Assembly: GCA_013397935.1 (NCBI GenBank)
Contig: VZRN01001097.1
Location: 143,023 to 207,022, forward strand
Direction: 5' to 3'
Length of the DNA: 64,000 bases
Origin: Dasyornis broadbenti
Lineage: Eukaryota; Chordata; Aves; Passeriformes; Dasyornithidae
In this document: piece after piece, positions 12,901 to 24,200 of the stretch
Layout of the letters: each line of letters begins with the position of its first letter
Numbering within the stretch: position 1 is the first letter of the stretch
Translations under genes and position numbers: made by a program
Notes under the pieces: generated by a model
Seen by the model: only the letters and a program-made list of their open reading frames with translations
Databases searched by the model: none
Told to the model about the DNA's origin: nothing

Positions 12901-15900
12901 GAAACGGCATTATATCTGTGTTTATGTATTGGAGATGATCGATAATGTGAGGTTTAGAATTTGAGAAGGTATCTCCTGGCTATTTATAGGTTCTGCTTTT
13001 GATATCAATAGATTCCAGTAAACTGGGTTCTTCAAGGGAGTTGGCTGGGGGGAACATTAATTTTTTATAGTGCCATTTAGATACAAGGATCACTCCAAAA
13101 TTATTAACACTACAGTTAACAGAACGTGGTGTGTATGAATTTAAGGAACTACCTCTTTGTAAGTATTTGACAGCTGTGCCAGGCAACACAAATCTGAATT
13201 TCTCAGGAAGTACAAAAGAAACTGATGCCCAGTCTGTCTGTACCACTCCCATGTTTGAAGTTTCCGAGTATTAACTGGAATGTTAACATGTGACTAATTC
13301 ACACCAATTTGTAATTTATCTTTGGGAGACCTTGTACTCAGTGAACTGGAAGTTCCAATGGGGAAGGTTTCAAGGTTTTCCCACACAAGTGCGTTGCCAA
13401 ATGATGGCTGTTTAGCTGAAAACCAGGTTAACATAAATGTCCTCTTTCTTTGCTGTTTAAAGAGGTTCACACAGGGCTTGTGTCAAAAAGAAGTTTAATG
13501 CTGTCCTTTAACCATTAACAGGTCCAAGGACTGAGCACAAGGCTGGGATATGTTTGTGATATGGGACAATAAAGTGTTTCCCCAGGAGCAGTTGCAAGAG
13601 GTGTTTGATCATGAGCAAACAGTGGAACATTAACAGCCAGGTACCTGCACTGAGGAGTGTTGGCCTGGCCTGAAGGCAGCCCAAGTCCTGTGGCTACGTG
13701 ACTTGGCCCAGGCTATCGAACTGCTCTGCTTTCACCTCTTCATGGAAAGAGTATTTTGTTTTTTAGTTGCTGGTATGTCCTTTACTACAAGGCAAGACCT
13801 AAAAGCTCTTTATCCCTTCATCTTTCCTTCCTGCCCGCAGATTAGAGGCTGTAAGAACAGACTTTAAGGAGGTGCTTAGATGGGGTTGGTCTTGTTCCAT
13901 TCTGCCTTAATAACTTGTCAAAGCTATTTGGGTTTCACTACAGTCTTCTGCTTTAATGACCTCCATATATTTTCTCTTACCAGTCAAAAAAATTCACCAC
14001 AACACTGTTTCTCATTTGTTTTGGGTTATGCCCCCTGCTAAATAGTTGTGGGGTTTTTTTTTTCAAGAAATGCACAGGACTCCTGTGTATAGAAAATGTT
14101 TTTTAATTGTCTATGTGTAAAAAATATTGTCTGTCCTGGCACTTCTTTGGAGTTAGATATATAGTAGAGTTCTTCTTTATGCTGTGTCTGTAACTTTATA
14201 ACTCCCTCAGACTGTACGTAGTAATTAAACCTCTTGGTAGTTATAACGGCTGTTTATCCACATCTGTGGAAGTTTCTGCAAGCTCTTGTCTGTTAACAAC
14301 ATAGACGTGGCTTTATCTTTATTCACCTAAAATCATCTTTCTTGCTACTTGCAGCCCTATTCCTGAAGCCATGACTTCCTTTATTTCTAAAATATTTTAC
14401 TGTGGTTTGAAGTATCAAATATGCTTTCTAAAAAAGCCGCTGAATGACACACTCCAGTCCTATTCTAATTTTTTTTTGTAGGGTCAGTGATTCTCAGTCA
14501 GTGTGAGATGGTGAAATCACAGTTGGAGCATGAAATTTCCTGCACTTTTAGTATGTGTGTGAAATTATGCAGAAAAACTGGGGATTCAAGAAGTAACAGT
14601 GGCATGGAGCAGTGACGTTATCCTGATAAGAGGAAAAAAACCAAACCTTGAACATTTGAATGATGTGTGAGTTACGTAAGTATATTCCATTTTTGCTAGT
14701 CTGAGTATAATAAAAGTATGAAAGTCAATCCTATTTAAACATAATTCTATCTTTTGAAACTGAAAATGGTGTAGTAGTTTAAAACAAATAGCAATAGTAT
14801 TTTGTAGCACACTTTCACTGTGATATTATCAAGTCCATTTAATATTCTTGGACTCACTGCCTTGAATTTGTGATTTTTTTTTTTTTTTTTCAACCTGATT
14901 TCTCCAGGCAGACGTTTCTAGGTCACAGGATAGGATCTTTTGTGTCATGATTACTCTTTTCATAAAGAACAAAATATCCTTTCTTTTATAAAGAAGCCTT
15001 TCATTTTAGGAACCTGGAGAACTAAGATGTACCTATTATAGCAAAAATCCTTCTCATGAGCTTACAAGACCTTTGTATTATTGGCACCTAATTTTATCAC
15101 GCGTCTCAGGTAATGCTGGTTTTTCCCTCAGATGTGGATTTAATGAACTTTTTATAGCAAAGAATGTTAACATGACATACTTTTTTCCCTTCCTCAAAGT
15201 AAGTAAGCGAACTGTAGACTGTTCTTACCATTTCATTCTCATTCTCTGGTGAACTTATAAATTGCTAAAGATGGCAAATGAGAGAGTCCAGTATTGCTGG
15301 CTTCCTAACACTGAAGAATCCTGAGAAACGGGGACTGTGCCATAAAGCACAATGAGGTTACAGGACTCTGAGGAAATGTATTTCAGACCTGTGGTGTTCT
15401 CCTGACTCCTTCATGTTACATCCAAAAAGAACTGCTGAGGGGATGTGGTGGGAGCTGTAGAACTGAAGGTACGATTACATTACACATTCCTGCTACAGTT
15501 TTAAACTCACTTATTTACATACTAAAATACCACTGGATACCTGGCCATCTGCTGAGATCCCCAGGTGGATTTTGCAGGTCACTGAGCTCTGTGCTCACAG
15601 ACCTCAAGGCACCTAATTAAAACCCATCCAGGTATGTCCACACCAGCTGTAGTTACACCACTTGACAGGAGAATTCCAGTTAAGCAATACCTGAATGTCA
15701 TTAATGGCACCAAAGCTTCTCATACTTCAGTCCAAGCACATCGTAGATAATACCTGAAGTGAGTAATAAAACCTGATAATGCAGGGAGAAATAGCATATG
15801 TTAAACAGGCTTTTGTCCCTCCAGGTTTAAGTTTTACCAGTGGATTTTCAGAGCACCGCCTCAAATTGCCCAAATGGTAGCTCTGCACCTTGAAATGCTG

Positions 15901-17231
15901 GAGGAAAAGGTGGAGAGGGAAGTGTCCTGCTAGAGAGGAGTATGTTAAAACTTGGTGTTCCCAGTGTTGTTGTTTACCCTTGCACTCAGAACCTCCACTT
16001 TATTTTTAACTCTGTAGGTGTGCATTTTTCAGAAGTATGGAAGAACTTGCTATGTTAGAGTTCCTTTAAAATTGAGACAAATTAGTTTTGCCATTGCAAG
16101 ACAATACATTGGTATTATTTCCCTTTGTATTTTTCTCCATGTAAGCCTCGTAAGTGTTCAAATACTATTTCCCTGAAGTATAGTTATTTTTAATGAATGT
16201 ATCATAAATACCACAATCTTACTGTCCTGAGTAAAACTTCTTTGCAACACTCTTAAAAGTCAGAATAATGTAGTTAATTCTTACATGTTAGATTATATGT
16301 TTCTAGTTACACAATATAGAGAAACTTTGCAAACACAGAAACCTACTTTAAAGATATCACTATCATTATTTTCATCAAATAGCCAAAGGAGCAAGAATTT
16401 CCTTTTTCTTGTAGGCATCTACAGAATGCTAACAAAAGGAAAAGTGATTACCAGTCAGTATTTTGGCATATATTTTGTTTAACCCCCTTTTTTTTTTAAG
16501 TTTAGTGAAATTGGATGATAAGTGTTTAAGTTGCAGCACCACACAAATTAAAAAAAAAAACAAAAAACAATGACTCATTGTAGATTTATGCAGGTTTTAT
16601 TTTCAGCCTTTTAGGTGCATCTTCTCTCTCCATTAGAAAGGCACAATGTGCTTTAATTTGACTTTCTTTTGAAAAGCTGCAATACAGAGTCAAGTTTGGG
16701 TACTATCCAAATTATACAAATGTTCATTATACAGAGGAAAACTTCTGAGTGTTAATTACCTCCTTTTGTGTCAGCCTGGCCCCTGTCATCAAGAGCCTTG
16801 TGAAGAAGCAGGAAAGAAAAGGGAGAATTTCAGAGAGCCCTTAGAGATTGTTTTAAAATGGTCATTAAAGTGGTAAGTTTCACTGTTTGTGGTCAAAATT
16901 CATAGTCATAAAAATTACTGGATTAAGGCTTCTAGAATTTAATCCTGTGTTTGTGCAAGGGAGTTTGGACTTTTCGATTGTTTACTATTTATTGTAAATC
17001 TTGTATATATATTCATACATGGGAGGGTCAGTTGGTAGGGGTAAGGAAAACAGCTTAATGTTTCATTTCTAAAGAATGTTACATACATGTTCATCTTTCT
17101 GCTTGTAACACTGGATATTTGAATGACCTGGTGTGCTGGAGCACAATGCTAATTAAACAGACTCTTGACTGCAAGAGAAAACATCTGTAAAATTCAAACC
17201 AGCAGCTGGAACCTGTAGCTGAAAAGATAAA

Positions 17232-17402
17232 GGAAGGGGTGGCCCCAGGTGGATGGTGGAGTCACTGGAAGTGACTGGAGGTGTTTAAGGGAAGACTGGA
17301 TGTGGCACTTAGTGGTCTGGTCGGGTTACAAGATGGTGACTGGTTGTAAATTGGACTTAATGGTCTTGGAGGTCTTTTCCAGCCTAATCAGTTCTGTGAA
17401 AT
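17232..17402 (+). mobile_element. CR1 LINE 3' fragment, + orientation
   Basis: Matches the familiar CR1 3' end: a 'ggaggtgtttaagg' block, then 'gactggatgtggcactta', then 'cttggaggtcttttccagcc', ending near 'ttctgtgaaatg'. Only the terminal part is present, so it is a dead 5'-truncated copy, as almost all CR1 copies in birds are. It lies about 720 bp upstream of the IPPK upstream ORFs. Confidence 0.9.
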
Positions 17403-17524
17403 GCAACCCCAAAGGGGTCAAAACCTCCCTTTTTTTGAGTGTTGGACCATGCGTGGAGCCTCTGCTGCAGATGTGAGCTCATCTTCCACACAGTGAGTAT
17501 GTTATATATGGGCACCCCATAGCG

Positions 17525-17905
17525 TAGAACAAGCTGAGTTGGAAGGGACCCATCGGGATTAGAGTCCAGCTTCTGGACACCCCAAAATCCCACCCTGTCC
17601 CTGAGATCATTGTCCAAACCTCTCCTTGAGCTCTGCCAGCCTTGGAGCTGTGCTCATTCCCTGGGAAGGCTGTTCAGTGCCTGACCCCACTCTGCGTGGG
17701 TTCCTGATACAGATGAAGTCTCTCATCAGTCGCCTCATCTCCAAGCTGAACAAACCAAGTGCCCTCAGCTGCTTCTCATAAGGCTTCCCCCTCCCGATCT
17801 TTCTCCATTCTTATCATTCTTTCCTTTGGATGCTCCCTAACAGCTTAATCCCTGTTTTACAGTGGGGTGCCCAAAGGTGCACACAGGACTCAATGTGAGC
17901 CCAGA
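17525..17905 (-). mobile_element. CR1 LINE 3' fragment, - orientation, abutting the IPPK CpG island
   Basis: On the + strand it reads as the reverse complement of a CR1 tail: 'gagttggaagggaccc', 'ccaccctgtccctgagatc', 'ctgccagccttggagctgtg', then 'cagtggggtgcccaaaggtg' and 'cacacaggactcaatgtgag'. About 380 bp of CR1 3' sequence, facing away from IPPK. Its far end runs almost directly into the GC-rich promoter. It is tail-to-tail with the CR1 fragment at 17232-17402. Confidence 0.9.
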
Positions 17906-17969
17906 GCCAGTTGTGCCCAAGCGGCGCCTGAGGAGTCCCGCTCCCCAGGCCGCCCTGCCCGGCCCCGCC

Positions 17970-18035
17970 ATGGCAGTGGAGGCGCTGCCCGGCTCCAAGA
18001 TGGCGCCCGCGGCGGGCGGGACTTCCCGCGACTGA
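17970..18035 (+). other. Upstream ORF 1 of IPPK (21 codons)
   Basis: The ATG at 17970 is in a strong Kozak context (gccATGg) and reads 21 codons to TGA at 18033-18035, ending 85 bp before the IPPK ATG. It overlaps the YY1-like motif, so it may or may not be inside the mRNA, depending on the start site. Confidence 0.45.
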
Positions 18036-18055
18036 GGGCTGCCGGCGCAGCCGCG

Positions 18056-18070
18056 ATGGTGGCGGCGTGA
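18056..18070 (+). other. Upstream ORF 2 of IPPK (minimal, 4 codons)
   Basis: ATG GTG GCG GCG TGA, 50 bp before the main start. It is very likely transcribed if transcription starts upstream of the YY1 motif. Such minimal uORFs usually permit reinitiation and tune translation; this role is inferred. Confidence 0.55.
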
Positions 18071-18120
18071 GGCGGCGGGGCCGGTGGTTGCTCCTGCCCT
18101 CCGCGCGGCCCGGGCCGGGC

Positions 18121-18201
18121 ATGGAAGTGGAGAAGATGGATGAGAATGAATGGAAGTACCACGGGGAAGGCAACCAGAGCCTCGTCGTCTCACACTGCCA
18201 G
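18121..18201 (+). CDS. IPPK: IPPK coding exon 1
   Basis: Residues 1-27, phase 0 donor CAG|GTGCGG. It includes the glycine-rich nucleotide loop GEGN (15-18). Confidence 0.96.
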
Positions 18202-21200
18202 GTGCGGGGGAGCCCCAACCCGGGCTCGCGTGAGGGGGGCGGCCCGGCGGGAGCGGCCGCTTGGCCCCGCCGCCCGCCTTCGCTGCTTTCTTTCTCGGAG
18301 GAGTTTTCCATCCCGGGGAGATCGGGCCCGTCCCGTGGGGAAGATGAGCGGGCGTTTCCCCGGGTCCTCTGTCACGGCCGGTGCGGATGGAAGGGAGAGC
18401 AGCCGATGGCCGGGCAGCTGCCGCCTGGAGATAGGAGCTCTGAGGAAAAGTGCTAAAAATTCACCTTTTCTATCATCATTCCCGGGTGTGGGTGATGTGA
18501 CAGGAGAAAGCGAGCTGGAGAAGGCGTGTTTTTCCCTTTGTCACCGGCTCTGGCTCTGTAAGGAGTTTGAGCACTCGCTGCAGTGCTGGGCCGGGCTCCC
18601 GGCTCTAATTCGGTTTTTGGCTTTGCCACAGACCTGGTGGGATGTGACCCCGGCGGTCACTTCATCCCCATCTTCCCATCTACCTGTTGGTCTGTTTTTT
18701 GTTTTGTTGTTTTGCTCTTTTTCTTCTCTTTTTGTTTGTCTGGGTTTTTTGGGGGGAAGGTATAGGGGGCTGGAGGTGTGTTTTAGTAAAAAATTCCAGT
18801 CAAATAGATTCAGCACGTAAGCAGTAATGATTAAACAAAGCTGAATCCAATCAAGCAGACTTCGTCAGTTTACACTGGCAGTGTATTTATGCCCCACTTG
18901 CACATACATTGTTTCCTTAATATATTGGGATACGTGCCCCTTGAAGGAGTTTGTTCCTTTTCTAAATGGCTCCTGTGGCTGTTTTTATGCTTTAAAAATG
19001 TATTTATATTTCAGTTTAAAAGCTGGTATGGATTTGCCCCAGAATGTTCTTGATGATTCATAGATCAAAACTCAGTAAAGCCTGAATGATGAAATGTAGG
19101 GTTTTTCTGTAGAAAAAGATCCATAATGAGCGTTGAATCTTGAGAACAAGATAATTTTTTAAAATTATGTCTTAATGATTGACTGAAAGTACTGGATTCT
19201 TCTAATGTCTGTTTTCTGCATTATAAGTATGAAGATGTAAAATATTAATAAATTCCAAGTCTGAGAAAATGCTAGAAATCTTATGGTGCTCTCCAAACTT
19301 TAGGAGGGGCACTTCTGTGGCTCTGGCTTTCCCCCCTCTTTTTCTGTACATAAAATAGTATTTAAAAGCTATTTTTGGTAAAAGAAGAATGTGTATGTTT
19401 TTCTTCTCACACTTTAGCTTTGAAAAAAGCAGTTTAGAAACTACTCATTCACTGGATGATGGGAATCAAGATAGCTAACGGATTATTAGTGATGTAACTG
19501 TGATATCTTTAAAGATGTGGAAAGTGAGGAAGTCAGCCAGTGATTCAGAATAGCTACTGAGTGTGCCAGTTCTCTTTTTAACAAGATGCTAAAACTTTTA
19601 AGATCGAGTGGAAGTGAAATAGATACTATTTTTCCTTTGTAGACAACTTTGAAACAGTAAAGCTTACATTTTGGATCTTTGTGTCTAACGATGACAAAGT
19701 CTGTTAAACTCGAAGCCTGTAAAATACTGTTTAGATGCTAATTGTAACTTTGTGCCTCTTACGTACGGGACATACTTGCACGATTAATCGTCGTTCTCGT
19801 GATCTGGTGTTAAGTTATTCTCAGGTTTGTGTGAGCAGATCAGCACAGTTAAGACATTTTGACTATCCTTGCTTCATTCTCTAGCTTCCCAGTTCATGTT
19901 TTTTGTGTATCAATGCCAGAGGAAAGGATAGGGTTTTGGTGATGATGGGAGAGACATGAATGATGCTCAGAAACAAGTGAGAGGCCAGATTGGAACAGTG
20001 TATGTGCTTGTTGTTTTCCTGTTCTCCCTTTTGATGAGTAGTGGTGTTTTGGAATGTGGAGAGGAAGTTTAAGAAGTTTAAACACAAAACTACGACAAAA
20101 AAGTGAATCTCTGTCCTTCTGGAGAAGAGGGCACTAGCTGTTTTGCCTTTCACGAAGTGAGGTCCAGGGTGTTGTGTTTGAGGTCCTGCTCACTGCACTT
20201 CTCCGTGGGGTGTTGATAAAGTCCTGTGCAAGGTCATGTCTCCAGCACACAGGGTGTGTGGGCTGGGGTGGGCAGGCAGCCTGGATGGACACGCCTGTTC
20301 CTGGCTGTGGCTGGGTTGTGGATGGACAGTAAGGGCAACAAGGCCCATGTCATGAGTTCAGGGTACTCTCCTGTGTTTAGAGCTCTGCTTATTTCCTGGG
20401 ATTGCTCCATTCCTGGTATGGTGCCCTTTAAGACACGAATGTAACGCATTGTTAATCCAGTACAGTACCAAATTAAAAAGTTGGTCATGGAAAAGTCACA
20501 TGCCCAACAAAACAGCTCTGCTGGCAGAGCTGATAAGCCCTGGATGCAGGTGACACGTAACCCTTTTTTCCAGTGCGTCCAGACAAAGGTTTGTCTGGCA
20601 GTGGGATGCTGGCATCCTATGGAACGTGCTCTGTTGTTTCCATGAAAGTGCTGTCCGTGCTCGCTGTGCTCTTTCCTCTTGCTGGTTATTAATCCTGCAG
20701 GACGTAACAGTGACGGGAGTCTCCCTGTGTGCTGAAATCACTGCAAGTGCGTCTATATTCTTTGTCCCTCCAGCGAAGGATAAGGATCCTGAGGCACGGC
20801 ATGGGCTATTCAAAGTCTCTTCTTACAGTGATAGTTTTACAGTCACTTTAATTAGTTTGGCAGCAGTTAGGCAGTGATCCGGTGAATAAAGATGGAATGC
20901 CTGCTGAGCATTTCCAGTTCCTATTGTTATCACTGGAGTTGTGTGCTTGCTTGCTTGATGAACACTCAAACTTCTGCTTTCATAGATTTTTGAAGTTTCA
21001 GTTCTACTGAATCTAAAGTTCCAGAAGATGTACAGAACTATGGTACAAATGTCTCTGGTGATCAAGGTTTTCCTTTTGGTTTTTATTGCAGCTGTGAATG
21101 TATTAATCCAAATTGAAACTGAATTGTGATCCAAAGGCCTTTGTATAGTCTTGCAGTCTGTTGAAGTGCTAGAACGAACAAACGACTTTCCTACCTCGTG

Positions 21201-24200
21201 ATTTTAAGGTGTGAAATACAACTGGTGTTTCTAAGAAATGTTGGTGAGATGGTCATGCTGCAGGACAGATACAGATACGGTTCCACAAACCCCCAACCAA
21301 GCACCATTATAGCCAGCCAGGTGCCTTAGAAAGGAAATTTTTTTCCCCTGAGTTTTTACTGCAGAGTCGCTCCTTCTGCTTCAAATTTGGCTTCAGGTTT
21401 AAAAAGAGAGCTAAGCAGTGCTTTCCCTCCTCTCCTCTTCTTATGAGCAGTAGAGAGGGTTCAGAGGAACTGCTGCAGAACAGTTATCTCCTGGTAAGCT
21501 GTTGTGTCTTTCTGCAGTGCAGATCCTCAGTTTTCCAGAAGTGAGCTGGATATCCCCCTTTGGAGTTCTGCACTTTAATCAGTTGTTTGCTCTTACAGGG
21601 ACACTTAACACTTCGTTTCAAAAGGCTTCAGTAGATGTTTGCAGAACATAGTGTAAGCAAGTTTAGGAATAATAATTTGGATTTCTTTTTGCTGTTGAAA
21701 CATGTGATTGCAGTCAGCAGTAGTTGCTTTATGAGATGAACTATGTGCATTCCTCCTGGCCTGTTTTACTTCTTGTGTATTGGGATATGGTAGTGACCAA
21801 AAGCCTAATTTTAAAATACATTTGAACGTTAAACTTGTGTTTCAGGTTGACTGTGGGGAGGTGGAAAATAGGTTTTTTTTTCCCACAGCTTGCTTTTTAT
21901 TCAGTGAGATGGTCTAGAACAACCTTGGCATGTGCTCACAAAAGGTTGTGGTGTGTGTCTTCAGATGCCTGGATTGTTAGTGATCATCTACTTCATGTCT
22001 TGGAATATTTGCAGCTCCAGCAGATATCCTTGGGTTTTGATACAGGACTTAGTAAATTCATAAACCATCCCCAGAGCATATGTGAGCTTACGAATAGGAA
22101 AAGGGGAAGGAGGGGAGGTGGAGAAGATCAGTGAGGCATAGCTAAGGAGACTGGATGAGGGAGTCAAGCCAGGTAATCAAGCTTGCAGAAGATTCTCAAA
22201 GTTGGTGCCTGTAGTAAACAAATAATACCTGTCTCTTCTCTGTGATATTTATTTTCCCTTCGAGACCTGTGGTAAAGATGGAGGATGTCCCAGTGCTCCT
22301 TCCCAATCCTGGTGCTCACTGCACAGGGGACTGTAGCGAGCAGAGGTACTGGGAGAGGGCTGTCTTGTGTTTTAGCAGCAGTTTCTGATTTCGCTGCGTC
22401 TGTAGCTGTTTCTGCTGGCACCTGCATTATGATGGCTGCAAAGCTTGTGCAGAAAGTCACTTTCTGCATATGGGTGAGAGGGATTTGGTTTGGGATTTTG
22501 AAATGAAATAACTACTTTATAAGAAGGAGCTTCATGTCAAATCAGGGTAGATAATTTTTCTTCATAGTGCCTTTGCATTATGAAATAGTTTTCCTGTGGC
22601 TGGTTGATTGTTTTGTTTATAAGAATAATGACAAAGTCAGTTTTGTTGCAATAAACTTACTTGAGGAGAGGACTGGATTGTATATTTAGACAGAAGGGTG
22701 TTGCTGAAAGAGTGGAAAGCTATGGCTGGAATGACTTAGCTGCAGCTTCCCTCTGGTCCTGTTTGGCAGAAAGGGATGATGCAGATCATTAATTGCTGTC
22801 TTGTTAAGAGAATCTTCTTAAGGTGCTTTTTCTGATGATGTCATTTTGTACAAGTCCAAAAACTTGTGTGTCCTGTTTCTTCCTCTGTTGTTTTTCTGTG
22901 TGGAGTTGCCTGAATCTGTTTTGTGCTATTAAAATTTGTGTAAGTACTGACGTCCCCCAAACTTCCAAGTCGTTCCTGAGGAATTCCAGATCCCTCACTA
23001 TAAAGCAAATTTTTTTCAGTTGTGTTCTGTTTTCTGTTCAGTGTTCTGATTGTTTTTTTTCTTCTTTTTTTTTCATTAATGTCTAGGGAGGTCTTGATTT
23101 CATGGAAATACAGAACAGGCTGCTGATTCCTGTATTAAAGAATCTTCAGTTAGGGAAATTCTGCAGTTCTTATGGTTATAAATACGACAGTTTATTAATA
23201 ATGACCTTCTCTGAATATTGCTCTGGTTTAAAATATGGCCACATTCTGGTCTCTTGGTTCTTTCATAGAAAGACACTACCAGAAAAGGGAAAATGCAACT
23301 TGTATTTATTGAATTTTATTTTGACTAATGGGAAAGGTATCATTTTGGTAATACTTGAACTTAAACATTTTTGTCTCCTTGATGAGATTCTTCTATTTAC
23401 ATACCAAACCCGTGCTAATTCTTACTTCTGGTGCATTTGGTAATCATATAATATAGGGAGGAGTTTTGCATCTGGTTCTGTAGAATTTTCTGCCTTTTCT
23501 GTTTGGTTTTTGTGTGTGTGGTTTTTTTTTTATTTTTTTTTAATTTCATAGGGCATTTTTTGACCTGGCTTCTCCAGCATTGTTTTTTTTGGGTGTGTGC
23601 ATATCTCAACAGTGTCTAAGCATTGTTTAGCAAAAGCCCCACACCTGCACACTTTTTGCCTACTTAGATAAAAGGACAGGAAGACAGCTTGATGACTAAA
23701 GGTAATAGTCCTTCTTTCTTAGTTGTAAGTGCTTTTGATTTTCTTTTTTTTATTTTATTTACTTATTGTAAACAAGTAGAAAAGCTTCTGCCCAAATTGA
23801 CTGAAGCAGCTATGAAAACTAGCTGAAAAAGCCAAGTATGTGATCAGAGTGTGTCATCAGTGAAAAAGAAAGGAGGAGACACCTGTCTTGCTGTGCACAA
23901 CAACGTTTTTAGGAACAGAGGGCAATCACCAGTTTGAGTTGGAATTTGGGACCCTTTGTGACACCTGTATTAAACTGTGTGTTTCCTTATATTGACCTTG
24001 GCTAATTGATACTTGGGTACACATCTGTGGTCAGTGGATGAAAAAAGAGACAGTTTTGTACTCGTTTATATTTGGTTCTTTGGCTAAACAGGTACAACTG
24101 TGACTCTTGATGTCATAACTATCTGGACTAACTGTTCTTGAGTACAAACTACAAAGCTTTTACTATAAACAAAGAATTAAAAGTTGGAAGTACTTCCAGT

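Larger units (their letters stand above)
936..17230. other. Gene-free AT-rich intergenic region between the BTG-like gene and IPPK
   Basis: Reading both strands, I see no exon with recognisable protein homology and paired splice sites, no RNA gene and no full mobile element. Open frames here are short (147 codons at most) and lack family motifs. The region holds T-rich runs (for example 1270-1300, 4898-4910, 14874-14890), a perfect homeodomain-type inverted repeat at 4371-4395, and TAAT/octamer-rich patches around 5370-5660 and 6480-6780 that may be regulatory. An unrecognised lncRNA cannot be excluded. Confidence 0.7.
17920..18430. promoter_or_regulatory. IPPK CpG-island promoter
   Basis: An abrupt rise in GC and CpG density in otherwise AT-rich DNA, spanning the first IPPK coding exon. 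It contains a YY1-type AAGATGGCG at 17998-18006, a class often found just downstream of TATA-less start sites, and GGGACTTCCC at 18018-18027, which fits the NF-kB consensus and overlaps an E2F-like TTCCCGCG. No TATA box is apparent. The transcription start is inferred to lie near 17950-18000. Confidence 0.75.

Noticed and set aside
17814..18311. 165-codon - strand frame across the IPPK promoter
   Set aside because: Half CR1 and half CpG island with Pro/Arg/Gly-rich content. A divergent promoter transcript is possible, but a protein is not supported.
18140..18820. 226-codon + strand frame overlapping IPPK exon 1
   Set aside because: It reads the CpG island in a different frame from the IPPK coding exon and runs into the intron. 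GC-rich islands often leave long chance frames.
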